From Chitinophagaceae bacterium (lineage in GTDB: Bacteria > Bacteroidota > Bacteroidia > Chitinophagales > Chitinophagaceae): DNA of 64,000 nucleotides. The notes under the pieces were generated by a model. That model saw only the letters and a list, made by a program, of their open reading frames with translations. It was not told where the DNA came from and made no database searches. Each line of letters begins with the position of its first letter. The first letter of the stretch is position 1. Positions 54,722 to 63,566 of the stretch are shown here, piece by piece. The stretch covers positions 268,501-332,500 of the forward strand of contig JAFMJI010000002.1 of assembly GCA_017853575.1 (NCBI GenBank). Reading direction: 5' to 3'. Position numbers and translations under genes: made by a program.

Positions 54722-55974
54722 TTCAATGTCGGGTTTAACTTGTTTTTTGTAAAGTAAAACGCTGCAGCAATTCCAAGCAATTGAATGGAAACAATGATGG
54801 CAGGAATTAGGGTTGAAAATTTCTCTGCACCGAACCATCCCTGTTGATCAAAGATCAACCAAATAACATAGGTCGTTTTGATGATCTCCCAAATAATTGC
54901 ATACTTGTTTCCATCCATCAATTCAGTCAATGAATAAACGCTTAGAAAAATAAACAATCCGTAATAAAATATCCCCGGACTTCCGATTGAAGCGATATTG
55001 CCAAATAAATAAAATAGATAAGGAAGCATCAGCAACAGCTGAAAAACAGCCCATATCTCCAGTGCCTTGCTATGTATTGGATTAAATTTATTGAAGTGAT
55101 ATACATCGCTGATTTTATAAATGGGAAATTTTTCTTCCACATCCGCTGGTCTCCATCCTGTTGGCATAAACCAAATTTTCAATTTGTCTTTCCATTGATT
55201 TGTATGCCATGCATCCTTCATTAAAAGCCATAGGTGCTGAAAATTAATTTTTATGGGATTCCAGGTGGAAGCAGGTCTTGTAATGCCGTATACTGGCACG
55301 ATTTCTTTTTTTTCTTCTTGAAACGTCCCAAACAGCATATCCCAAAAAATAAAAATCTGTGAATAGTTCTTATCTATATATTCCGGATTGATTGCGTGGT
55401 GTACACGATGATGCGAGGGAGTAACAATTATTTTTTCAAGAATTCCCATTCTGTCAATATGCTGCGTATGATACCAGAATTGCATAAACAAATGCAATGG
55501 GGCAACAACTGCAATCACTTCACCTGGCACACCCAACACTGCAGCTGGCAACAAAAAGAAAGTAAATATTTTAAAAAAAACAGAGATGCTTTGTCTCAAT
55601 GCGCAGGCTAAGTTAAACTCCTCTGAACTGTGGTGAATGATATGTGCATTCCAAAATATATTCGTGGTATGCTGAATCCGGTGGATCCAATATCCAGAGA
55701 AATCCAATGCTATAAAGCTGATGAAAATAACTGCAAGATTGTTTTCAATATGCATGATGGCAAGATGCTTCACCAGCCATCCATAACTGATGATGGCAAC
55801 GCTCAGTCCTAGAACATCTTTGGTCACATTGGTAATACCAGACATCAGTGAGGAAATCATATCCATTACCAGAACCGTATCCTTTCCTTTTTTCCATCCA
55901 TACCATTTTTCAAAAACAACCAATAAAAGAAAAACAGGAATCGCATACATCAATACCTTCCCATATGTTTCCAT
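54718..55974 (-). CDS. Sterol desaturase / fatty acid hydroxylase family membrane protein
   Basis: A 418-aa membrane protein with the three His clusters of the di-iron hydroxylase family: HRIQHT and HIIHHS near residues 105-125, and HHRVHH near 195. Hydrophobic segments flank them, and four further helices form a C-terminal extension of about 140 residues beyond the usual family length. It should oxidise a lipid in the inner membrane. It interrupts the hydroxyproline genes on the opposite strand, so the hyp genes are split into two transcription units. I see no link to hydroxyproline. Confidence 0.9.
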   Translation of the reverse strand: METYGKVLMYAIPVFLLLVVFEKWYGWKKGKDTVLVMDMISSLMSGITNVTKDVLGLSVAIISYGWLVKHLAIMHIENNLAVIFISFIALDFSGYWIHRIQHTTNIFWNAHIIHHSSEEFNLACALRQSISVFFKIFTFFLLPAAVLGVPGEVIAVVAPLHLFMQFWYHTQHIDRMGILEKIIVTPSHHRVHHAINPEYIDKNYSQIFIFWDMLFGTFQEEKKEIVPVYGITRPASTWNPIKINFQHLWLLMKDAWHTNQWKDKLKIWFMPTGWRPADVEEKFPIYKISDVYHFNKFNPIHSKALEIWAVFQLLLMLPYLFYLFGNIASIGSPGIFYYGLFIFLSVYSLTELMDGNKYAIIWEIIKTTYVIWLIFDQQGWFGAEKFSTLIPAIIVSIQLLGIAAAFYFTKNKLNPTLN

Positions 55975-56026
55975 GTGTGCATTTTGAGATCCTAATTTCG
56001 TACTTTTTTGATTAAATTGTATTTAT

Positions 56027-57079
56027 ATGTCAACCCCCTCTCTCACACTTCCATTTTCTGAAAGCAAACATCAGTTAACAGGAGATATTTTTTATTGCAT
56101 TGATGCACATACTTGTGGTAATCCAGTTAGACTGGTTGTTTCAGGTGGACCAGCATTGGAAGGAAAAAATATGAGCGAAAAAAGACAGCATTTTCTAAAA
56201 GAATATGACTGGATTAGAAAAGGATTGATGTTCGAGCCTCGCGGACATGATATGATGAGTGGAAGTATATTGTATCCTCCTCATGATCCCAGCAATGATT
56301 TTGCGGTTTTGTTTATTGAAACCAGTGGATGTCTTCCGATGTGCGGACACGGTACCATTGGAACCATCACAGCTGCAGTTGAATCTGGCATTGTGGTACC
56401 AAAGAGGCCAGGGTTTATTAGAATGGAAGCCCCTGCTGGATTGATAGAAATAGAATATAAACAGGTCGATCGAAAAGTCACGTCTGTAAAATTGAAAAAC
56501 GTACAAGCATATTTGGACCAGGAAAATTTAGAAGTAGAATGTCCTGGCCTAGGAACCATTCACGTTGATGTTGCATACGGAGGAAATTTTTATGCAATTG
56601 TTGATGTGCAGAAAAATTTTAGTGGACTGGAAAACTACACAGCAGATCAGTTGGTGAGTATGGCACGGACGCTAAGAAAAAATATCAATCAGAGATATTC
56701 ATTTGTGCATCCTCAAGATCCAACCATTCATTCATGTTCACATATATTATGGTGTGGTGCTGTGATTGAAAAAAGCTCGACAGCTCGCAATGCAGTTTTT
56801 TATGGAGACAAAGCAATTGATCGATCCCCATGTGGAACAGGAACAAGTGCACGTATGGCACAATGGTATACAAAGGGTAAACTAAAGTCTGGTGATGAGT
56901 TTATTCACGAAAGCATTATTGGAAGTAAATTCATTGGAAGGATAGAGGAGGAGTCTATTTTATTTGGGAAGCCCGCAATTCGTCCTTCTATTGAAGGGTG
57001 GGCCAAAATAACTGGTTATAATATTATTTCTATCAACCCCTCTGATGATCCCTTTGCACATGGATTTCAGGTAATCTAA
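56027..57079 (+). CDS. 4-hydroxyproline 2-epimerase (proline racemase superfamily)
   Basis: A 350-aa enzyme. The two catalytic acid/base cysteines are C106 (PMCGHG) and C269 (RSPCGTG). Having Cys at both positions is characteristic of proline racemases and 4-hydroxyproline epimerases; trans-3-hydroxy-L-proline dehydratases carry Thr at the second. The N-terminal IDAHTCGNPVRLV segment is typical. It converts trans-4-hydroxy-L-proline to cis-4-hydroxy-D-proline, the first step of the pathway. It is first in a tight five-gene operon (gaps 6-22 bp) with GH95, GH127, the D-amino-acid oxidoreductase and an SMP-30-like protein. The gap upstream (52 bp) is divergent from the hydroxylase gene. Confidence 0.92.
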   Translation: MSTPSLTLPFSESKHQLTGDIFYCIDAHTCGNPVRLVVSGGPALEGKNMSEKRQHFLKEYDWIRKGLMFEPRGHDMMSGSILYPPHDPSNDFAVLFIETSGCLPMCGHGTIGTITAAVESGIVVPKRPGFIRMEAPAGLIEIEYKQVDRKVTSVKLKNVQAYLDQENLEVECPGLGTIHVDVAYGGNFYAIVDVQKNFSGLENYTADQLVSMARTLRKNINQRYSFVHPQDPTIHSCSHILWCGAVIEKSSTARNAVFYGDKAIDRSPCGTGTSARMAQWYTKGKLKSGDEFIHESIIGSKFIGRIEEESILFGKPAIRPSIEGWAKITGYNIISINPSDDPFAHGFQVI

Positions 57080-57088
57080 TTCATACGT

Positions 57089-59467
57089 ATGAAAAAAATT
57101 CTCTCAATCATTTTTTTGACCACAGTACTTGCAAGCCATGCTCAACAGGAAAAAACAATCTGGTTCGACAAACCTGCAGCTTTTTTTGAAGAAGCTTTCC
57201 CGTTGGGAAATGGAAGAATTGGAGCAATGTTTTATGGGAATCCAAACATTGAAAAAATATCACTGAATGAAATAACATTATGGGGTGGATACCCAAAGAA
57301 CCCAGATATGAATCCTGAAGCAGCAAAATTCATTCCTCAGATTCGACAGGCTTTGTCCAATGAGGAGTATAAAAAAGCTGACAGTCTAATAAGGTTTGTA
57401 CAGGGCTATTTTTCAGATTCATATGCACCTTTCGGAAACTTATTCATGCGATTTGATATTAATAATGTAAGCAAGTATAGTCGTGAACTAGACATAGAAA
57501 ATGGCGTTGCCAAAGTTCAATTCGAAGCTGATCAAACAAAATATTCAAGAGAAGTTTTTGTTTCTCATCCTGATCAATTGCTCTTTATACGACTCACTGC
57601 AAGTGGAAAGAACAAGTTGAATTTTTCTGTGAACATGAACAGTCTGTTAAAATCACATACCGTACCTTCAAAAAACATGATTGCTTTATATGGGAATGCT
57701 CCTTCTCATGCAGAGCCTAATTATAGAGGAAAAATGGCAAATGCACTTGAATATGATACAACCAAATCAATGCGTTTTTGTGGATTGATGAAAATTATTT
57801 CAAATGATGGTAGTTCAACAATAGATGATAGTTCCTTGCTTGTAAAAAATGCATCCAATGTTTTGTTGGCTGTTTCCCTTGCAACGAGCTTCAACGGTTC
57901 TTTGAACAATCCTGCAACCAATGGCAAAGACGAAAAAAAACTCGCTTTTAGTTTTTTGAATAGATTAGACACAAAAGATTTCGCAACTATTTTAAACAGA
58001 CATAGAACTGATTTCAGTAAATACATGAAAAGGGTAGAGCTGGATCTGGGTTCTTCACCTTATGTGTCAATGCCAATTGATCAACGATTAAAGCGATTTG
58101 CAAATGGTGAAATGGACAATGGATTGATCTCGCTTTATTTTCAGTTCGGGAGATATTTAATGGTAAGTGGTTCTCGTACAAATGGTGCTCCACTAAATCT
58201 GCAGGGAATTTGGAATGAGCAGGTAAGACCGCCATGGAGTAGTAACTATACAATCAATATCAATACTGAAATGAATTATTGGGCGGTTGAGAGTACCAAC
58301 TTGTCTGAATTTCATCTTCCTCTGCTGACATTTTTAAAACAACTTTCTGAAAACGGGAAAAAAACAGCTAAGAGTTTTTATGGTTTGGATGGATGGGTAG
58401 CACATCACAACACTGATATATGGGCCATGTCAAATCCAGTTGGTGATTTTGGGAAAGGAGATCCTGTTTGGGCAAACTGGACGATGGGAGGAACTTGGTT
58501 GAGTACACATTTGTGGGAACATTTCTTATTTACAAATGATACAGCCTTTCTAAAAAAGCATGCGTATCCCATCATGAAAGAAGCTGCTAGATTTTGTCTT
58601 GAGTTCTTGGTGAGTGATAAAAAAGGTAAGCTTGTTACAGCACCATCAACTTCTCCCGAAAATATGTTCATCAATGACAAAGGGTTCAAAGGAAGTGTGT
58701 TATTTGGAGGAACTGCTGATCTAGCCATGATACGTGAAATATTTCAACAAGTGATCACTGCATCACGAATCTTAAAAACAGATCGGGAGTTTTCAAAACT
58801 ATTGGTTGAAACAACTGAACAACTGTATCCTTACCAAGTAGGTAAGAAAGGTAATTTGCAGGAATGGTACTATGATTGGGATGATCAAGATCCAAAGCAC
58901 CGTCATGTTTCACATTTATTTGCATTGTTCCCAGGTAACAGCATCAGTATGAAAAATAATCCTGTTTTATCTGAAGCAGTGAGACGTTCATTGGAGCTGA
59001 GAACAAACAATGGTACTGGATGGTCCATCGCCTGGAAAATTAATTTATGGGCAAGACTTCACAATGGGGAACTTGCGTATGATGCTATAAAAAAAATCAT
59101 GACATATTATCCTGCTGATCAGTCCGAAATCAAAATGGCAGGTGGGGGAACCTATCCGAATTTATTTGATGCACATCCTCCATTTCAAATTGATGGAAAT
59201 TTTGGAGCTACTTCAGGCATCGCTGAAATGCTCATGCAGAGTCAAGATGGTGAAATTGTTTTACTGCCGGCATTGCCAGCTGAATGGAAATCAGGCTCTG
59301 TGAAGGGGTTGAAGGCAAGGGGAGGATTTACTGTTGATATCACATGGAAAGATGGAAAACTGACATCCGCAAAAATTACTCCTTCAATAAAAACAAATAA
59401 AATTATAAAGTATCAAAGTAAATCCTGGAAGATTAATTCAATGAAACCGCTTGTCATTCAATTGTAA
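57089..59467 (+). CDS. Secreted glycoside hydrolase family 95 (alpha-L-fucosidase / alpha-L-galactosidase)
   Basis: A 792-aa protein with a signal peptide (1-19, ending SHAQ). The N-terminal GH95 beta-sandwich opens [15 protein letters not shown] with [10 protein letters not shown]. The catalytic (alpha/alpha)6 barrel contains [29 protein letters not shown] and [17 protein letters not shown]95 members remove terminal alpha-1,2-L-fucose or alpha-L-galactose from plant and animal glycans. It starts 9 bp after the epimerase gene and ends 6 bp before GH127, so it belongs to the hydroxyproline operon. On plant glycoproteins it could remove capping fucose or galactose (inference). Confidence 0.92.
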   Translation: MKKILSIIFLTTVLASHAQQEKTIWFDKPAAFFEEAFPLGNGRIGAMFYGNPNIEKISLNEITLWGGYPKNPDMNPEAAKFIPQIRQALSNEEYKKADSLIRFVQGYFSDSYAPFGNLFMRFDINNVSKYSRELDIENGVAKVQFEADQTKYSREVFVSHPDQLLFIRLTASGKNKLNFSVNMNSLLKSHTVPSKNMIALYGNAPSHAEPNYRGKMANALEYDTTKSMRFCGLMKIISNDGSSTIDDSSLLVKNASNVLLAVSLATSFNGSLNNPATNGKDEKKLAFSFLNRLDTKDFATILNRHRTDFSKYMKRVELDLGSSPYVSMPIDQRLKRFANGEMDNGLISLYFQFGRYLMVSGSRTNGAPLNLQGIWNEQVRPPWSSNYTININTEMNYWAVESTNLSEFHLPLLTFLKQLSENGKKTAKSFYGLDGWVAHHNTDIWAMSNPVGDFGKGDPVWANWTMGGTWLSTHLWEHFLFTNDTAFLKKHAYPIMKEAARFCLEFLVSDKKGKLVTAPSTSPENMFINDKGFKGSVLFGGTADLAMIREIFQQVITASRILKTDREFSKLLVETTEQLYPYQVGKKGNLQEWYYDWDDQDPKHRHVSHLFALFPGNSISMKNNPVLSEAVRRSLELRTNNGTGWSIAWKINLWARLHNGELAYDAIKKIMTYYPADQSEIKMAGGGTYPNLFDAHPPFQIDGNFGATSGIAEMLMQSQDGEIVLLPALPAEWKSGSVKGLKARGGFTVDITWKDGKLTSAKITPSIKTNKIIKYQSKSWKINSMKPLVIQL

Positions 59468-59473
59468 GTCATC

Positions 59474-61444
59474 ATGGTGAATAAATACTTTGCATTCCTA
59501 CTTTTAAGCTTCTTCCTTCAGGCATTTTTATTTGGCCAGAATGAACATGTGAAAATCAATATTGTAAATTTTTCTAATGTCGTTATCACCGATGCATTTT
59601 GGAAACCTAAAATTGACAAAGTAGCAACCAAAACCTTAGATGCGTGTATTTTTCAAACAGAATTCAAGACTGGTAGAATTAGAAATTTTGAAAAAGTGGC
59701 AAGAAACAAGGGTGAAAAACATGAAGGAATTTATTTTGATGACTCTGATGTATTCAAAGCCATAGAAGCAATGGCTTATTCCATAAAAAATACAGGTAGT
59801 AAAACGTTAGAAAAGAAGGCTGATGAATGGATTGATAAAATTGCAGCTGCGCAACAACCCGATGGGTACTTAAATACATATTACATACTGACCGGACTCG
59901 AAAACAGATGGCAAGATATGAGCATGCATGAGGATTATTGTGGCGGACACATGATTGAGGCAGCAGTTGCATACTATGATGCTACGGGTAAAAGAAAATT
60001 TCTGGATGTTGCAATAAAATGGGCTGATCATTTCGATCAGACATTTGGTCCTGGTAAAAAAGATTGGGTAACAGGTCATCAGGAACTGGAATTGGCATTG
60101 GTGAAATTATATCGCACTACTAAAAATGAAAAATATCTAAGGCTTGCAGATTGGTTGATTGCTGAGAGAGGTAAAAAATTAGCAAAGGGATATACTTGGA
60201 CCGAATGGAAAGATACTGGGTATACACAAGACCTGGTGCCAGTAAAAGAACAATCAGAAATCACAGGGCATGCAGTTCGTGCCATGTATCTCTATACTGG
60301 TGCTGCTGATGTGGCCGCCCACACTGGGGATCAAGATTATCTCAAAGCCATGAGGAGGGTATGGGAAGATGTGGTCTACCGAAACATGTATATCACCGGA
60401 GGCATTGGATCTACAGGCAGCAACGAAGGATTTACGATTGATTATGATTTACCTAATGAAAAAGCTTATTGCGAAACTTGTGCATCAGTGGGTATGGTTT
60501 TCTGGAATCAACGCATGAACATGTTGACAGGAAATGCCGAGTACATGGATGTCCTGGAGAAAAGTTTATATAATGGTGCGTTGGATGGCTTGTCTTTATC
60601 AGGTGATCGATTTTTTTATGGCAATCCTCTTGCTTCTTTGGGCACCCACAGCAGGCGTGAATGGTTTGGTACCGCTTGTTGTCCATCCAACATTGCTCGT
60701 TTGATTGCATCCCTGGGAAGTTATGTCTATGGTCAAAAAGAGAATGATATTTATGTCAATCTCTTTGCTTCCAGTCAAACAAATTTTCAATTGAAAAAAA
60801 ACATCATCCAAATACAACAAGAAACAAATTATCCATGGAGTGGACTAATAAAATTAACAGTACATATCCCTAAAAAAGAAAATGCAGCGATTGCCTTACG
60901 CATACCTGGCTGGGCATCTAATAAAGCAGTGCCTGGTGATATGTATACATTCATGAATGCCGAAAATACAAGTCCAGTAATAAAAATAAACGGACAGCTT
61001 TATACATTTGAAGAAAACCAGGGATATGCATGGATCAATCGAGAATGGAAGGATGGAGATGTGATCGAATATCAATTGCAAATGAAAACAAATAAAGTGA
61101 TCGCAAGATCAGAAGTAAAGCAAGATAAGTCGAGATATGCATTGCAACGCGGACCGATCATATATTGTATTGAAGGTGCAGACAATGATGGAGATGTATG
61201 GAACCTGGTTGCACCAATTCAATCAAATTGGAAAGAACAGGATTATCAAGTATTGGATGAAAAAGTAGTTAGTCTGGTTGCTGAACTTCCAGTGGTAAAA
61301 ATTGACACAGCTTTAAATAAGATAAATACCGAAGATAAAATCATCAGAGCGATTCCTTACTATACATGGTGCAACAGAGGAAGCAATCCTATGCAAGTTT
61401 GGTTACCTTCAACCATAGAAGATGTCAAGATAAATTATCGATAA
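59474..61444 (+). CDS. Secreted glycoside hydrolase family 127 (beta-L-arabinofuranosidase)
   Basis: A 656-aa protein with a signal peptide (1-21) and the (alpha/alpha)6 barrel of GH127/DUF1680. The zinc/nucleophile site known from Bifidobacterium HypBA1 (E338, C340, C417, C418) is matched by E334 and C336 in CETCASVG and C402-C403 in ACCPSN. Other hallmarks are GGIGSTGSNEGF and the EITGHAVRAMY block. HypBA1 releases L-arabinose from beta-1,2-arabinobiose and from Hyp-linked arabinose of extensins. Its position between the hydroxyproline epimerase and oxidase genes gives this family function a direct biochemical logic. Export suggests action in the periplasm. Confidence 0.93.
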   Translation: MVNKYFAFLLLSFFLQAFLFGQNEHVKINIVNFSNVVITDAFWKPKIDKVATKTLDACIFQTEFKTGRIRNFEKVARNKGEKHEGIYFDDSDVFKAIEAMAYSIKNTGSKTLEKKADEWIDKIAAAQQPDGYLNTYYILTGLENRWQDMSMHEDYCGGHMIEAAVAYYDATGKRKFLDVAIKWADHFDQTFGPGKKDWVTGHQELELALVKLYRTTKNEKYLRLADWLIAERGKKLAKGYTWTEWKDTGYTQDLVPVKEQSEITGHAVRAMYLYTGAADVAAHTGDQDYLKAMRRVWEDVVYRNMYITGGIGSTGSNEGFTIDYDLPNEKAYCETCASVGMVFWNQRMNMLTGNAEYMDVLEKSLYNGALDGLSLSGDRFFYGNPLASLGTHSRREWFGTACCPSNIARLIASLGSYVYGQKENDIYVNLFASSQTNFQLKKNIIQIQQETNYPWSGLIKLTVHIPKKENAAIALRIPGWASNKAVPGDMYTFMNAENTSPVIKINGQLYTFEENQGYAWINREWKDGDVIEYQLQMKTNKVIARSEVKQDKSRYALQRGPIIYCIEGADNDGDVWNLVAPIQSNWKEQDYQVLDEKVVSLVAELPVVKIDTALNKINTEDKIIRAIPYYTWCNRGSNPMQVWLPSTIEDVKINYR

Positions 61445-61466
61445 TCTTATCTTTGAAAAAAAGCAA

Positions 61467-62714
61467 ATGAGCAAAGTTATTGTAGCAGGTGGTGGTGTAA
61501 TTGGACTTTGTACTGCATATTATCTTCATAAGGCAGGACATGAGGTTACAGTGATTGAACGAGGTGATATTAAACATGGAACATCATTTGGTAATGCAGG
61601 ATATATTTCTCCCAGTCATTTTATTCCCCTTGCTTCACCGGGCATTGTTGCAAAAGGATTGAAGTGGATGTTGAGTGCTAGTTCACCTTTTTACATAAAA
61701 CCAAGACTGGATCTGGATCTTATAAAATGGGGTTTGACTTTCTGGAGAAGATCTTCAAGATCTACCATGGAAAAAAACATTCCACCACTCAATGAAATTT
61801 TACACTTAAGCAGAACATTGACTTCTGAAATTAGAAATGATTTGGGCAATCACTTTCGCATGGAGGAAGTAGGTTGTTTTATGTTGTATAAAAGTGCCGT
61901 TACAGAAAAACATGAAATTGAATTAGCTAAAGAAGCCGCAGCATTAGGCATTGAAACAAAAGTTTTTGATGCCAAAGGAGTGCAGGAAATGGAGCCGGAA
62001 GTTGAAGTGAATGTTCAAGGAGGTGTTTTGTATCCCATCGATTGCCATTTGCATCCAGGTGATTTGATGAAAACGATTTATAATCATCTTGAATCCAACG
62101 GAGTTTCATTTCAATTAAATACAACCATTGAAGGTTTCGAAAAAGAAGCAAGAAAGGTTACCAAAGTGATCACCGATAAAGGTGATTTTACCGCCGATGA
62201 AATTATTCTCGCAACAGGATCATGGCTTCCAGTTGTATCAAAACATTTGGGGATAGATCTTTTGCTTCAAGCAGGCAAGGGTTACAGTATGACATTTGAG
62301 AAAGTTCAAAAAAATCTTCATCATCCTGCAATTCTGGTTGATGACCGAGTTGCCATGACTCCCATGGGATCAGACCTTCGGATGGGAGGCACCATGGAAA
62401 TAAGCGGATTGCAATCCCCGATGTTGATGAAAAGAGCACAGGCGATTTTCAAAGCTGCAAAAAATTATTATCCAAATTTGCCAGTAGAATTTCCTGCTGC
62501 TGATAAAATTTGGTGGGGATGGAGACCGTTGAGTCCAGATGGATTGCCCTATTTAGGCAGAAATTCTAAATACAACAATTTGGTGCTTGCAGGAGGACAT
62601 GCCATGCTGGGGTTGTCATTGGCGGCAGCTACTGGAAAGTTGGTTGAGGAAATTGTTTCTGGTAAAAAAACAAGCATGGATATCCAAGCGTTTGATGTTG
62701 AACGTTATAATTAA
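61467..62714 (+). CDS. FAD-dependent D-amino-acid oxidoreductase, likely D-hydroxyproline dehydrogenase
   Basis: A 415-aa DadA-like flavoprotein. The FAD Rossmann motif is AGGGVIGLCTAYYL (about 7-20). The DAO-fold regions (GTSFGNAGYISPSH, about 37-50) and the C-terminal GHAMLGLSLAAATGKLV are typical. There is no signal peptide. It follows GH127 by 22 bp in the operon that starts with the 4-hydroxyproline epimerase, so the substrate is probably cis-4-hydroxy-D-proline, oxidised to 1-pyrroline-4-hydroxy-2-carboxylate. A general D-amino-acid dehydrogenase is the alternative. Confidence 0.88.
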   Translation: MSKVIVAGGGVIGLCTAYYLHKAGHEVTVIERGDIKHGTSFGNAGYISPSHFIPLASPGIVAKGLKWMLSASSPFYIKPRLDLDLIKWGLTFWRRSSRSTMEKNIPPLNEILHLSRTLTSEIRNDLGNHFRMEEVGCFMLYKSAVTEKHEIELAKEAAALGIETKVFDAKGVQEMEPEVEVNVQGGVLYPIDCHLHPGDLMKTIYNHLESNGVSFQLNTTIEGFEKEARKVTKVITDKGDFTADEIILATGSWLPVVSKHLGIDLLLQAGKGYSMTFEKVQKNLHHPAILVDDRVAMTPMGSDLRMGGTMEISGLQSPMLMKRAQAIFKAAKNYYPNLPVEFPAADKIWWGWRPLSPDGLPYLGRNSKYNNLVLAGGHAMLGLSLAAATGKLVEEIVSGKKTSMDIQAFDVERYN

Positions 62715-62723
62715 ACAGTGATT

Positions 62724-63557
62724 ATGAAACAGTTTGTATTCGTTGCAATGATTTTGATTTTTTCAATTCGTTTGCATGCACAGCATCTGGAGAAAATTTG
62801 GGCAACTGATTCTACTTTGAAAGTTCCCGAATCAGTTTTGTTGGATGAAAAAAACCAGAAAATATTTGTTTCGAATATTGATGGGAAGGGCCCTTGGGAC
62901 AAAGACGGGAAAGGTTCAATTGCCCTGTTGACATTGAATGGAAAAATATTGAATGCTCAATGGGTGACAGGACTTCACGCACCAAAGGGCATGGCATTGT
63001 ACAGAGATTTTTTAATGGTAGCAGATGTGGATTCTGTTGTGATCATTGATGTTTTCAAGGGAAAGATCATTAAGAAAGTATATGTGGAAGGTGCACAGGG
63101 ACTAAATGACATTACAACTGATAAATTGGGAAATATTTTTGTTTCAGATACCAAGTCCAAAAAAATATTTTACATCGGATTGTATAAAGGAGATGTAAAT
63201 ATTTATTTAGAGGGATTGAATGCACCTAATGGACTTTACTTTACTGACCATACGTTGCATTTTGTGGACGCTGGTTCATTTTATAAGTTGGGGAAGGGCA
63301 AAGAAAAAATATTAATAGCAGATGGAATGACAACTGATACTGATGGAATTGAACAAATTGATGATAAGAACTTTTTGATTTCATGTTGGAGTGGAGTAGT
63401 GTGGATGGTAAATGTGAATGGACAAAAATCCATTTTGTTGGATACAAAGTCTGAAGGCATCAATTCTGCTGATATTGGGTTTGACCAGAAGAGCAAAGTG
63501 TTATATGTTCCAACATTTTGGAAAAACAATGTCGTGGCATATCAGTTCAAGAATTAA
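62724..63557 (+). CDS. Secreted SMP-30/gluconolactonase-like beta-propeller protein
   Basis: A 277-aa protein with a signal peptide (1-20, ending LHAQ). Six-bladed propeller repeats are visible, and candidate metal ligands match SMP-30: E36 (VPES), N169 (APNG) and D207 (TDGIE). Sugar lactonases of this fold open aldonolactones, for example L-arabinono-lactone. Loss of detail elsewhere and the secreted location make the substrate uncertain. It is 9 bp after the oxidoreductase. The ATG at 62724 is preferred over a GTG two codons earlier. truA follows 9 bp later. Confidence 0.75.
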   Translation: MKQFVFVAMILIFSIRLHAQHLEKIWATDSTLKVPESVLLDEKNQKIFVSNIDGKGPWDKDGKGSIALLTLNGKILNAQWVTGLHAPKGMALYRDFLMVADVDSVVIIDVFKGKIIKKVYVEGAQGLNDITTDKLGNIFVSDTKSKKIFYIGLYKGDVNIYLEGLNAPNGLYFTDHTLHFVDAGSFYKLGKGKEKILIADGMTTDTDGIEQIDDKNFLISCWSGVVWMVNVNGQKSILLDTKSEGINSADIGFDQKSKVLYVPTFWKNNVVAYQFKN

Positions 63558-63566
63558 TTTCTTCAA

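Noticed and set aside
56027..57079. trans-3-hydroxy-L-proline dehydratase
   Set aside because: That subgroup carries Thr instead of the second catalytic Cys; here both C106 and C269 are present.
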